Assembly (NCBI RefSeq): GCF_000092065.1 | Contig: NC_009362.1 | Location: 186,001 to 250,000 of the forward strand | Reading direction: 5' to 3' | Length of the DNA stretch: 64,000 bases | Source: Ostreococcus lucimarinus CCE9901 | Lineage: Eukaryota; Chlorophyta; Mamiellophyceae; Mamiellales; Bathycoccaceae | In this document: positions 46,543 through 55,588 of the stretch, one piece after another | Layout: each line of letters starts with the position of its first letter | Position numbering within the stretch: position 1 is the first letter of the stretch | The notes under the pieces: generated by a model | The model's input: only the letters and a program-made list of their open reading frames with translations | The model's database searches: none | What the model was told of the DNA's origin: nothing | Program-made: the position numbers and the translations under genes

Positions 46543-47002
46543 ATGGGACACAACGATATCTGGGCCTCTCACCCGGCCAACTACGGCAAGGGTTCTCGAC
46601 GATGGTACGCGCGACGACGACGCGAACGCGACGCGCGCGATGGGACGACGACGCGATCGCGGGGCGAGACGACGACGACGGTCGCCGCGCGCGCGCGCGA
46701 TGCGACGGCGCGAGACGACGGCGAAGGGTGACTGGGTATTCGTGGCTTCGCGCGCGAGGACGATGATGCGCGGGAGGGCGATGCGTGGGACGTGGGACGG
46801 CGCGCGAAGAGAACCCTTGCCGACCCTAGGGCTTTGAGCCCGAGCGAGCGCGAGCGAGCGACTGACCGAGGTATTGTTTTACGATGAACGCAGCCGCGTG
46901 TGCGAAAACCAGTGGGCGATCATTCGCAAGTACGACTTGAACATCTGCCGTCAGTGCTTCCGGGAATACGCGAAGGACATCGGTTTCGTTAAGAACAACT
47001 AA
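46543..47002 (+). CDS. RPS29: Cytosolic 40S ribosomal protein S29 (uS14), two exons
   Basis: Exon 1 (46543-46604) encodes [20 protein letters not shown] plus the first two bases of a Cys codon. The donor is TG|GTACGC at 46605. Exon 2 begins at 46894 after GAACGCAG and runs to TAA at 47002. Joining them gives a 56-residue protein, exactly the usual length. The join recreates the first zinc-binding cysteine: ...[21 protein letters not shown], then [19 protein letters not shown]. The four cysteines (C-x2-C and C-x2-C) match the S29 zinc ribbon in the decoding head of the small subunit. Neither exon alone is long enough to be an obvious ORF. It is convergent with UTP13, 125 bp apart. Confidence 0.95.
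46605..46893 (+). other. Intron of RPS29
   Basis: This 289-nt GT-AG intron (GTACGC ... AACGCAG) splits a Cys codon in phase 2. A TTTTAC branch-like motif lies 12-17 nt before the acceptor. An earlier AG at 46869-46870 would not restore the conserved protein. Confidence 0.9.
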
Positions 47003-47127
47003 TGTTCAAAGTGAAGACGACGCGCGCGGGTTGACGCGCCGATTAGCTAGCGGAGAGTAGACGAGGATCGTATGTGTTGTGAATGTCGATACGACCAGTT
47101 ACTTAATACAGTGTGCGAACCTACCTA

Positions 47128-50100
47128 TCAGCCGCTCAATTTTTTGCCGCTACGCGTATGACGGGGAGACGGGTCGCGCAAGAGTTTGCGTTGATCCTCT
47201 ACGTCGGACGCGAGTCTTTTTATCGCGTTTAATCGCTTGAGCTTTTTCGGCGGACCCATGACGACATCGTCTTCTCGCACTTTTTCGGCGGCTTCCCCTT
47301 CGCCGGCGGGCTCGTCGTCCTCGCTCGGCTCCGCCATTTCTTCGTCTGCGACGTCGGCGGGCTCGTCTTCTTCGCTCGCCGTCGGAGCAGGCAAACGTCG
47401 CGGCGGCGCGTCATCATCCGCGCGCATGAAACCGAAGTTATCCAGTGTTTCGTGGGTGCGCCTGACTTCTTCCATCGACTCTTCGTCGTCTACCAAGGCG
47501 CCCGTGCGCGAGAGGAGCGTGTCGACTAAAAAAGTTCCGCGATACAGACGCTCGAGACGCGAGCGATGACGCTCGGTGTACGCCCGACACGCTCTAGTGA
47601 TTTGAGAAATCTCCGGAACCTTGCTCAGTTCCTCCATGGTGTGTGTGCGGAAGATGGCGGCGAGAACGTGTTGCGCGACGTGGCACGTGCGTCCGTTTGT
47701 GTTCCACTCGCGCACGCACTTGAGCACTCGCGCGAGCTTGTCTTCGTGCAACGGCTCGACGCATTTCCGGAGTCTGGCGTCGCCATTTTCGTAGTCACTC
47801 TCCAGAAGTTTCGTCAAAACACGAAGAAGTGCACCAGGGCGCTCGAGTCTGAGCGCTAAATCGATCGCCTTCGTGACTTCGCCCGAGCGCTCGGCGTTGA
47901 AGAATGCTTGCTCGCGTTCGACGGCGAGGGCGTGCTTCTTCGCCGCATCGGCGGTGGTGCTCGACGTGGAGTCCTTCCACAGCGCCATGGACGCGTCGGT
48001 GCCCCCAGTGGCGATCCAATCGCCATCGCTTGCCACGGCCAGCGCCCAAGCTTTGTCTTCGTGCGCATCGATGGATGCGGCGCAAGACCCAGAGGTGACG
48101 TTCCATAAATTCAACAGCCCGTCGCCACCCGTGGTGACAAGCTGGGTACCTCGAGACATAAATTTAATGCTCAACACCGCTGCGGTATGACCTTCGAGCG
48201 TGCGCAAGCAAGCACCGTTGGTGTCGCTCCCAGCACGGTCATCGGCGCTCCAAATCTTCACCATCTTGTCGCCGCCCGCGGTGGCGAGTACGCGATCCGA
48301 AGGAGAAAACGCGCACGCCCAAACTCCACGACGATGGCCGCGTAGCGTGGCCAACGGAACTAAATCGGGCATTTTCCAAATCTTCGCCGTCTTATCGCTC
48401 GAACACGTGGCAACCATGCGGAGGTGCGGCGCAACGGCAACGCCGTTGAGGGACTTGTCGTGCGCCACTGTGGCCGCCGTAGCGTTCAATTCGCCGTCGC
48501 CATTTCGCCGAACTCCATCTATGTCCCATACGCGAAGCACGCGGTCGACGCCACCCGAAATGGCAAACGGTGCGCCATTTTTCGAGTTCGGGGGAAACGC
48601 TACCGCGGCAACTGCGCCGACATGGCCTTCGCCGACGGCGATGCACTCTCGCGTGGCGGCGTCCCACAGTCGTACCGTGTGATCCTTTGCGCCCGTCAAA
48701 ATGAGCGCTGTCCCGTCCGTCGTCATCGTGGCATCAACCGAGAGCACAACGGCGCTGTGACCGTTCAAAGATCCGACACATGACATCGTCGTCGGATCAA
48801 ACATACGTACCGTGGGCGAGTTGGTGACCACGGCTACTTCTCTCGGCGGTCTCGCGAGCGTTCGCTCGTCTTCATTCTCGTTCTCGTCGCTATCGCCATC
48901 GATGTTTCGCTTCTTTTGAAGTGCTTGCTCTTTCGCACCGGGTACGAACGCCAAACCGATCACTTCATCCGTATTCGCAACAATTTCGCGTTCAATCTCC
49001 AACGACGTCGTCTCTGCGTTGGCCTGGTACGTCAACAAACGCGCGTCGCCGCTCACGCCAATCAAACGGTTCCCATCGTGTGTGAGCGCACACTTCGTGA
49101 ACGTTCCCGCGGCGGCTTCAAAATCTTCGTCATTATCATCGCCTCCTTTGGTGAGCGTATTTACCGCTACGAGAGGTGCGGACTCGATCGAATGCTTCGC
49201 CGCGTTCTCGCGCCAAACTCGAACGCGTCCGCCGTCGCCGACGACGGCGAAAATGACTCCGCGCCCGCCCGGCGGCGGCTTCACCTTGCAGTCGCGAACG
49301 ATGGCTGAATCCGGACGTAAAATCACGCAATCCTCGATCGTTTCGTGAACCGCCGTCGTCGTTCGCGGATTGAGCGTGTCTAAATCAAACGTTCGAACTA
49401 TTTTGTCCCGCCCCGCGGTGAGCAACGTGTTCGATTCGACGTCGATTCGAATCGACGTCACCGCACTCACGTGCGCGTTCGCCACGAACGCGACGCAGCC
49501 ATCGGATGAGGCCTTCTTACCCTTCTTCCCGACGCCCGCCTCGCCCGTGAGCGACCACATCGCGAGCGACCCATCCTCCGCCGCGGTGAACGCTCTCGCC
49601 TCTCTAACGCTCGGATGAAACGCCGTCGCCGTCACCGCCCCTCCGTGCTTCCCGCGAAACGCGTGCGTGCAGTACCCTCGTTCGATGTCCCACACTCGCG
49701 CCGTTCGATCGGCGCTCCCCGTGCACAACAGCGTCCCCGTGACGTCCACGCACATGTCCAACACCGGCGACGTCTTGTGCGGCGACCACGCCTTCGTCCT
49801 CCGCATCGTCGTCCCCCCCCTCCCATCCTCCATCGCGTCCAACCGCACGACGCGTCCGCTCCGACTCGCGCAAAACACCTTCGTCCCGCTTCGATCCATC
49901 GCGATCGACGTCATCGCCTCCCCATCGCCCTCGTCCCGCGCGAGCGCCGTCGTCGTCGACGTCGTCGCCGCGTCGCCTCGCCGCGTCGTCGACCGCGTCA
50001 GCGACACCCCTCCCTCGCGCGTCGCGCACGCGTACACCACCTCATCCGCGCGCGTCTCCCGTCGCGCCGCGCGCGCCTTCGGCGCGCGCGTCTCGCGTCC

Positions 50101-50265
50101 GTCGCCGTCGCCGTCGTTCGTCCCGTCGCCGTCGCCGCCGCCGTCCCGCGCCGGCGTCGCGATCGCCATCGGCGCGCCGCGTCCGACGTAGAACGCGCCC
50201 AACCGCGAGGACGCCGCGACGGACGTCCGCGCGCGCGCTCGGCGCTCGCGAGACGTCGTCGCCAT
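47128..50265 (-). CDS. UTP13: U3 snoRNP WD40 protein UTP13/TBL3
   Basis: The 1045-residue product has tandem WD40 propellers, with repeats such as LLCTGSADRTARVWDIERGY, LILTGAKDHTVRLWDAATRE, VLATAGGDKMVKIWSADDR and LVTTGGDGLLNLWNVTSGS. A C-terminal helical Utp13 domain follows (QAFFNAERSGEVTKAIDLAL, RKCVEPLHEDKLARVLKCVR). The tail is acidic then basic (KKLKRLNAIKRLASDVEDQR). This is the UTP-B subcomplex subunit that acts in the nucleolar small-subunit processome on pre-18S rRNA. I start at MATTSRERRARARTSV (50263-50265). An in-frame ATG 39 codons upstream falls inside a duplicated promoter segment and adds low-complexity sequence, so it is less likely. Several loops carry acidic inserts. Confidence 0.93.
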   Translation of the reverse strand: MATTSRERRARARTSVAASSRLGAFYVGRGAPMAIATPARDGGGDGDGTNDGDGDGRETRAPKARAARRETRADEVVYACATREGGVSLTRSTTRRGDAATTSTTTALARDEGDGEAMTSIAMDRSGTKVFCASRSGRVVRLDAMEDGRGGTTMRRTKAWSPHKTSPVLDMCVDVTGTLLCTGSADRTARVWDIERGYCTHAFRGKHGGAVTATAFHPSVREARAFTAAEDGSLAMWSLTGEAGVGKKGKKASSDGCVAFVANAHVSAVTSIRIDVESNTLLTAGRDKIVRTFDLDTLNPRTTTAVHETIEDCVILRPDSAIVRDCKVKPPPGGRGVIFAVVGDGGRVRVWRENAAKHSIESAPLVAVNTLTKGGDDNDEDFEAAAGTFTKCALTHDGNRLIGVSGDARLLTYQANAETTSLEIEREIVANTDEVIGLAFVPGAKEQALQKKRNIDGDSDENENEDERTLARPPREVAVVTNSPTVRMFDPTTMSCVGSLNGHSAVVLSVDATMTTDGTALILTGAKDHTVRLWDAATRECIAVGEGHVGAVAAVAFPPNSKNGAPFAISGGVDRVLRVWDIDGVRRNGDGELNATAATVAHDKSLNGVAVAPHLRMVATCSSDKTAKIWKMPDLVPLATLRGHRRGVWACAFSPSDRVLATAGGDKMVKIWSADDRAGSDTNGACLRTLEGHTAAVLSIKFMSRGTQLVTTGGDGLLNLWNVTSGSCAASIDAHEDKAWALAVASDGDWIATGGTDASMALWKDSTSSTTADAAKKHALAVEREQAFFNAERSGEVTKAIDLALRLERPGALLRVLTKLLESDYENGDARLRKCVEPLHEDKLARVLKCVREWNTNGRTCHVAQHVLAAIFRTHTMEELSKVPEISQITRACRAYTERHRSRLERLYRGTFLVDTLLSRTGALVDDEESMEEVRRTHETLDNFGFMRADDDAPPRRLPAPTASEEDEPADVADEEMAEPSEDDEPAGEGEAAEKVREDDVVMGPPKKLKRLNAIKRLASDVEDQRKLLRDPSPRHTRSGKKLSG

Positions 50266-50799
50266 CGTCGCCGTCGCCGTCGTCGTCGTCGCGCTCTGCG
50301 TCGGACGCGCGGTCGTTCTCGCGTTTTCACGCGCGTTTTCGCGTTTTACTGGTGGCGTGTCACTCGTTTTATCGTACACCACGTCTCGTGATCACCATGA
50401 TTGAAACGGGACCCCGCGATCGATCGCTTACTGTTTGCGCACGCGGTCGGTACGCGGTCGGTACGCGGTCGGTCGCGCGTGTTCGCGCGCGCGTGCGTTT
50501 TACTGGTGGCGTGTCACTCGTTTGAATCGTACACCACGTCTCGTGATCACCATGATTGGAACGGGTCCCCGCGATCGATCGCTGACTGTTTGCGCACACG
50601 GTCGCGCACGCGGTCGGTCGGTCGGTCGTCGCGAGCCGATCCGCGAGAGAATTCTTTGAATTAATTCGAATGGGAACGATTCGGCGTTCGATCGTCGACG
50701 CGCGCCGCACGGCGCGACGCGCGAGCGCACGGTGCGCTCTACCACGCGGTGCGAACGCCCGCGCGCGCGAACGACGGTTTACGCGACGGGACGCGCGCG
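50266..50799. promoter_or_regulatory. Bidirectional promoter with a ~110-bp direct duplication
   Basis: These 534 bp separate UTP13 and the membrane-protein gene. They contain two near-identical ~110-bp copies and GGTCGGTC/GGTACGCGGTCG short repeats between and after them. ORFs crossing the region exist on both strands but merely read the duplication. Confidence 0.6.
50341..50604. repeat. Direct repeat, two ~110-bp copies
   Basis: Copy 1 is 50341-50449 and copy 2 is 50495-50604, offset by 154-155 bp. Both run from GCGTTTTACTGGTGGCGTGT through GATCACCATGATTG to TGTTTGCGCAC. They differ by only a few substitutions and small indels, implying a recent duplication. Confidence 0.95.
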
Positions 50800-52725
50800 A
50801 TGGCGGCGGTGATGCGGTGCGCGATGCCGACGCGCGATCGCGCGGGCGCGCGAACACGCGCGGGGATTCGCGCGCGACGCGACGGCGGCGCGGCGATGCG
50901 GGCGGCGCGCGTCGCGGGAGGGGCGCGAGGGGAGACAGCGCGCGCGATCGGGGCGCACGGCGCGATCGGGGCGATCGGGGGGGTGGGCGGGACGGCGGCG
51001 CGCGGGACGGCGCGAGGGGCGCGAGGGCGAGCGGCGAGCGACGCGGCGAGCGCGGGATCGTCGTATTGGAGCGAGGAGACGTCGAGGGAGACGGAAACGG
51101 TCGTGGAGACGACGACGGGGGGGGTGAAGGCGACGATGACGTTCGCGGCGACGGAGGAGGAGGAGGAGGACGAGGGCGCGGGCGCGGGGAAGCGAGCGCT
51201 CGGTTTGGCGGCGTTCGCCGCGGTCGTCGCGGCGTTTGCGTACAGCGATGTCAGCGCGAGCTTTCCGTTTTTAGCGCCGGCGCAGACGCTGGCGAGAGCG
51301 TTGGTCGATATGGTGGCGGCGGGGGTTGATTATTTCGTCGACGTTACGCTCGACGCGTACGACGCCGCCATTTTGGGATGCATCAACGTGTTCTCTTGGT
51401 TTCAATCGTTCCTGCTGACGCCGGGTGGAGTGATCGAGAACGGTGCGAAGGCGTCGTCGGCCGTCATGGCCGATCCGAGCACGTTCGTGTCCAAGGCGGT
51501 TGGCTTGTTGTGCGCCAAGCCGTTCATGTCAATCGCGGCGGTGTTGTTGACGCTGTCTCGAGTCGTCGCGTCGTGGACGTTTGCCGCGGCTGAGTACGCG
51601 TGCGCGCTTTTGTACGCTATGCCGGTTTACGTCTTCACGCCGACGGCGGTTTTGGCGTACTTGTACTTCAAGAAGCGGTCCATCGAAAAGGTTGAGATCG
51701 AGAAGGTGAAGTCGACCAGGAAGATGGCCAAGGCGAAAGCCAAAGCGGCGACCATCGTGTCCACTGGCTCCGCCACGGGAGCGAGTGCGAAGTGGGCCGA
51801 GCGCCTCGCCGCGGGAACGACGAGCCTTGAATCGTTCACGGCATCGGCGACGCGCTCGTCTGACGTGACTGTCATCGATTCGTCGAGCGACTTTTCGTAT
51901 TCGAGCTCGAGCTCGTACGCGAACGACGCCTCGTCCACGCCCATCGTGGCCACACCGGTCAACTACGATTCTTACTCTAGCAGCTCGTCGAGCGCGAGCG
52001 CGAGCGCGAGCTTGTCAGGTTTCACCGGTGTGTACGATTTCGAGGAATCGTATGCCAATCGCGAGGCGTTGATGGGTGGCTACAACATCGATCAGGCGGA
52101 AGTCGAGCGTCTCTACGCCGAGTTGATGCCGAAGGATGCCGGTATTCCGCTTCCGACCTTGACGGTGACTGAAAAGGTCGATGACACGGCTGAAACGAAG
52201 TTCATGGAACAGGCGAGCAGCGTGGCCACGGCGACGAAGGAGGAAGTGAAATCGACCTCGAGCGCGGCGGCGGCCAAGGCGGTGGACACGAAGACCGAAG
52301 CGGTAGTGAAGGCTGAGGTGAAGCCGACGCCGGTCACGCCGGTGAAGACATCTTCCTCGTCTTCGACGTCGACGACGACGACTTCGACGACTTCGACGTC
52401 GACGGCGAGCGCGAGCGGCACGAAGGAAGTGAAAAAGGGTGGTAGCAAGGAGGCGTTCCTGGGTTTCGTCGACAAGGTGAGCTCGATTAAACCAGAGGAC
52501 GTCACGAAGGTTGTGACGGAGACCGCGAAGGTCGTGACGTCTAAAGAGAGCTTGGATCTGGCGGCGAAACTGGCGAGTGAAGCCGCTAACAAGGTGCAGT
52601 CGTCGATCAAGAGCGTCGACGAAGACGCGGAATCCAAGTCGACGACGCTTCCAGGTGGTACGCGCAAAGTCTCGTCGCAAGACGACGACTTGAGCGAAGG
52701 TACGATGATCAAGAAGAAAAAGTAA
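50800..52725 (+). CDS. Unrecognised membrane protein with low-complexity C-terminal half, possibly plastid
   Basis: The 641-residue product matches no family I recognise. Residues ~1-85 are Arg/Ala/Gly-rich without acids, like a plastid transit peptide, followed by an acidic patch (TEEEEEDEGAGAG). Hydrophobic segments follow: ALGLAAFAAVVAAFAYSDVS, a region around DAAILGCINVFSWFQSFLL, then SIAAVLLTLSRVVASWTFAA and LLYAMPVYVFTPTAVLAYLY. A Lys-rich juxtamembrane stretch (KKRSIEKVEIEKVKSTRK) comes next. The C-terminal ~300 residues are Ser/Thr/Ala/Lys low complexity with an isolated motif (GFTGVYDFEESYANREALMG) and a weak amphipathic helix. The end is KKKK-like (MIKKKK). A GTG 17 codons upstream also opens the frame; I use the first ATG. 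Confidence 0.72.
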   Translation: MAAVMRCAMPTRDRAGARTRAGIRARRDGGAAMRAARVAGGARGETARAIGAHGAIGAIGGVGGTAARGTARGARGRAASDAASAGSSYWSEETSRETETVVETTTGGVKATMTFAATEEEEEDEGAGAGKRALGLAAFAAVVAAFAYSDVSASFPFLAPAQTLARALVDMVAAGVDYFVDVTLDAYDAAILGCINVFSWFQSFLLTPGGVIENGAKASSAVMADPSTFVSKAVGLLCAKPFMSIAAVLLTLSRVVASWTFAAAEYACALLYAMPVYVFTPTAVLAYLYFKKRSIEKVEIEKVKSTRKMAKAKAKAATIVSTGSATGASAKWAERLAAGTTSLESFTASATRSSDVTVIDSSSDFSYSSSSSYANDASSTPIVATPVNYDSYSSSSSSASASASLSGFTGVYDFEESYANREALMGGYNIDQAEVERLYAELMPKDAGIPLPTLTVTEKVDDTAETKFMEQASSVATATKEEVKSTSSAAAAKAVDTKTEAVVKAEVKPTPVTPVKTSSSSSTSTTTTSTTSTSTASASGTKEVKKGGSKEAFLGFVDKVSSIKPEDVTKVVTETAKVVTSKESLDLAAKLASEAANKVQSSIKSVDEDAESKSTTLPGGTRKVSSQDDDLSEGTMIKKKK

Positions 52726-52781
52726 ACGCGATTGCCTAGCTAACTCTCACTAAGTGCTATAACATATACCGCTATGAATGA

Positions 52782-54839
52782 CTATTTCCTAAGCTTCGCA
52801 ACGACACGCAAAGACGCGGCGAGCTTCGCCACATCTTCAGACTTGGCCGAAAATTGAAGCGTCAAACCGTCGCACACGCCAGGCATCGCGAACACGACTT
52901 CACCTGACTTCTTTCGCAAGCACAAGATGACGCGTCCTGGTGCGATGCGCATCGCTCGTTTGCGCGTTTGCTCCGATAGTTCGTCCAAACTAATCGCCGA
53001 ACCGGACATCGTGAGAAGCGCATCCAGCTCCGTCGGCAGGCACGTCAGCCAATGCGAGGGAAGCTTTTCGTCGAGCAAGCTCCGAAGCGCGTCGACGCCA
53101 TCAATGGTGAGATTCAAGTCTTCTGTCTGGTCTTCCCACGTCGTGACAGCGTTATCGTCCCAAAAATCACCGTCGGAGGGTTCGAAGAGCACGACGCCGC
53201 CTCGCGCGAGTCGGACGCTTTCGGAGCACGTTCGATCCAAAATCGCGCTCGCCGTGACGCTCCCTACGTAAATTCGCCGACGAGAGGGATCGATGGAACA
53301 GAACGCTTTTGCACCGCAATAGCGTTCGCGAAGTGTCTTCGCGAGAGATTTGGACACACGATGCGCCGGAACGAGTCGATCGAGCGCGGCGTCTTTGTCC
53401 TCCGTCAAAGGTTTCGGCGGCGGTTTGCCAGCGGCCGCGGATGCGTCGCATCTCGCCACGAGTTCGCTTTCCACGAGCGCTGCGAACGCGCGACGAGTGC
53501 GCTCATCGTTCTTCCTTTTCAACTTTGCGACGAAAAATCCACCAGTGTTGTCATCGTGTGGCAAAAATCGCGCGCATAGCTCGAGCCTGAGCGCCTCTGC
53601 GTGAGCCGGCGCATCGAGCGGCCACATCGTCTTGACAAACTCGCTCGAGCTTTTACGAACGGCGTCGTCGAAACTGGCGAACCATTGAATCGAGACGTCC
53701 TCATCTTCGCTCGAAGCGTTGATGTGCTCGCCCACTTTCCACGAATACATCCCAGGCCGACCTTTCAGCGGTAAATCGAGCTCTTCGAGCTCGAGCGACA
53801 AATCTTGATCCATCAAAAGAGTCTGTACGACAGCCTCGTCCTCGATCGGGTTGAACGTGCACGTGGAGTACACCATGCTACCGCCGGGCTTGAGTAGTTG
53901 CGCGCACCGTCGCGCGACGGCGAGCTGCGTGGAATGAAGCGCGTTGCCTATTCCCGGATGCCAACGCACCAAGGCATCCGCATCCTTACGAATCGTTCCG
54001 TCGCCGCTGCACGGCACGTCCGCCAAGACGTGCGTGTATCCACCAATCGCGAGCAAAGCCGCGCGTCGCTTCGCATCGTCGTCCATGCCACAGATATTTT
54101 TCAGCGCGCGCTTTAGATCGCCTCCAGACACGAACAACGGAAAGTGTAAGTCCTGTCCAAACGATCGCGTCACGAAGAGCCCGGCGCGTTCGCAACCCGC
54201 CCGCGCGTGCCGATCGATCGCGTCGAGCAGCGTCCCTACTCTTCCGGGATGCGCATCGTTCGCGTGAACCACGCCCTCGCCTCCACTCGCGCCGTATCGC
54301 GCGCACTCGAGCAACTGCATCGTCTTTTGCCCCGGCGCGGCGCACACGTCCAAACATCTCGCCCCCGACGTCGCGCCGAGCGCGCGCACCGGCAGCGTGC
54401 TCACCACCTCCTGCCTCGACCCGAGCCCTCTGCTCGTGCCGAACGCAAACACATCTCCCACGTGTTCCGGCACCACCGGTCGGCCTCGCCTGTGCGTTCC
54501 CGTCGGATTCGCCGCTTCGTACACGCCGTGCGTCTCCTCCGCGTCGCCCCAGTCCCGCAGCGCCTCCAGCGCCTTCACGAGCGCCCTCTTCGCCGCGTCG
54601 CCCTCCCGCGCGCCGTGCACGCGGTACGTCGCCGGCAGCGGCGTCGCCAGCGCCTCCCACAGCGCCGCCGCGTCCACCGCGTCGCGCGTCACGCCCTGCG
54701 CGTCGTAATACCTTCGAAACAGCGTCTCCCCGCACGAAAACTTCCTGTGCGCGATCGCCGTCGCGCGATCGCGCGCGCCCGATCCGACCGCGCGCCGCAG
54801 CGCGTTGCGCCCGTCGTCGTCGCCGCGCGCGCGCTTCAT
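52782..54839 (-). CDS. TRM4: tRNA (cytosine-5) methyltransferase, NSUN2/Trm4 type
   Basis: The 685-residue enzyme methylates C5 of cytosines in tRNA using S-adenosylmethionine. Signature motifs are [16 protein letters not shown] (~165, SAM binding), [16 protein letters not shown] (motif IV cysteine) and [20 protein letters not shown] (motif VI, catalytic TC). [20 protein letters not shown] and the conserved [11 protein letters not shown]-type insert fit the NSUN2/Trm4 group. The C-terminal ~200 residues form the usual accessory domain, ending [20 protein letters not shown]. The start is the ATG at 54837-54839 ([20 protein letters not shown]), 80 bp from the divergent bL34 gene. A GTG 19 codons upstream also opens the frame. 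Confidence 0.94.
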   Translation of the reverse strand: MKRARGDDDGRNALRRAVGSGARDRATAIAHRKFSCGETLFRRYYDAQGVTRDAVDAAALWEALATPLPATYRVHGAREGDAAKRALVKALEALRDWGDAEETHGVYEAANPTGTHRRGRPVVPEHVGDVFAFGTSRGLGSRQEVVSTLPVRALGATSGARCLDVCAAPGQKTMQLLECARYGASGGEGVVHANDAHPGRVGTLLDAIDRHARAGCERAGLFVTRSFGQDLHFPLFVSGGDLKRALKNICGMDDDAKRRAALLAIGGYTHVLADVPCSGDGTIRKDADALVRWHPGIGNALHSTQLAVARRCAQLLKPGGSMVYSTCTFNPIEDEAVVQTLLMDQDLSLELEELDLPLKGRPGMYSWKVGEHINASSEDEDVSIQWFASFDDAVRKSSSEFVKTMWPLDAPAHAEALRLELCARFLPHDDNTGGFFVAKLKRKNDERTRRAFAALVESELVARCDASAAAGKPPPKPLTEDKDAALDRLVPAHRVSKSLAKTLRERYCGAKAFCSIDPSRRRIYVGSVTASAILDRTCSESVRLARGGVVLFEPSDGDFWDDNAVTTWEDQTEDLNLTIDGVDALRSLLDEKLPSHWLTCLPTELDALLTMSGSAISLDELSEQTRKRAMRIAPGRVILCLRKKSGEVVFAMPGVCDGLTLQFSAKSEDVAKLAASLRVVAKLRK

Positions 54840-54919
54840 CGCTCGCGTCGTCGCGCGTCGCGTCCCATCGCCGCGCTCTGCGGAGGTTTTCGCCACTCGA
54901 CGGCGCGACGGCGCGCGGG
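54840..54919. promoter_or_regulatory. Bidirectional promoter, TRM4 / mitochondrial bL34
   Basis: Only 80 bp separate the two divergent ATGs. No TATA box was seen. Confidence 0.5.
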
Positions 54920-55525
54920 ATGCGGGCGATCGCGCGCGCGTCGACGCGCGCGTCGACGCGCGCGTCGACGCGCGGCGCGCTGTCGCGCGGCGCGCGCGCG
55001 ACGGGCGCGCGCGAGGACGGGGCGACGGCGAAGGACGACGACGACGGCGCGACGGCGACGCGCTGGAGCGCGACGACGCGCGACGCGCGCGAACGCGCGC
55101 TCGAAAGCGCGACCGCGGCGGCGATGCGCGCGCGCGCGTTCGTCGTGGACGGCTCGCTGGCGTCGCGAGGGATGTTTCTGGAGCTCGAGGCGGCGGCGGC
55201 GAGGGCGCGCGCGAACGCGAAGGCGAAGGCGAAGGCGACGGCGACGGAGACGGCGGGAACGGCGATGACGTTCGATGCGTATCGCTTGGCCGAACGCGTG
55301 CTGGAATTAGACGTCGCGATCGAAGCGCCGGGAGCGGTCGGTGTCGAGGTGGAGGAAGAGGAGGAGACGACGGAGGCGTGGCGGTGCGCGACGAAGCGCA
55401 CGTATCAGCCGAGCAACTTGGTGCGAAAGCGAAGGCACGGGTTTAGGGCGCGATTACGCACGGTGGGGGGGAGAAAGGTGCTGGCGCGGCGGCGAAGGAA
55501 AGGTAGAAAACGATTGTCGGCGTGA
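54920..55525 (+). CDS. Mitochondrial large-subunit ribosomal protein bL34m with long N-terminal extension
   Basis: Of 201 residues only the last ~45 are the ribosomal protein bL34: [20 protein letters not shown] and [20 protein letters not shown]. The text is closer to alphaproteobacterial and mitochondrial L34 (TYQPS...GGRKVL) than to plastid L34, so I assign it to the mitoribosome. The start [20 protein letters not shown] is a clear presequence with a threefold ARAST/STRAST repeat. About 110 residues between presequence and bL34 are helical, Ala-rich and then acidic ([14 protein letters not shown]), a long extension for such a small protein. It converges on the bestrophin gene with 63 bp between stops. 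Confidence 0.93.
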   Translation: MRAIARASTRASTRASTRGALSRGARATGAREDGATAKDDDDGATATRWSATTRDARERALESATAAAMRARAFVVDGSLASRGMFLELEAAAARARANAKAKAKATATETAGTAMTFDAYRLAERVLELDVAIEAPGAVGVEVEEEEETTEAWRCATKRTYQPSNLVRKRRHGFRARLRTVGGRKVLARRRRKGRKRLSA

Positions 55526-55588
55526 TTGCGTGATTTAATCATTAAAGTCGATCGAAAATAACAATCAAATCAAAGTCGCGCGCGGCGT

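Noticed and set aside
50266-50382. 39-codon upstream extension of UTP13
   Set aside because: The upstream ATG lies inside a duplicated promoter segment and the added sequence is Thr/Ala low complexity; it was kept only as an alternative.
50369-50857. 162-codon minus-strand ORF in the UTP13 promoter
   Set aside because: It translates the two copies of the direct repeat, giving a repeated peptide; no domain or separate gene evidence.
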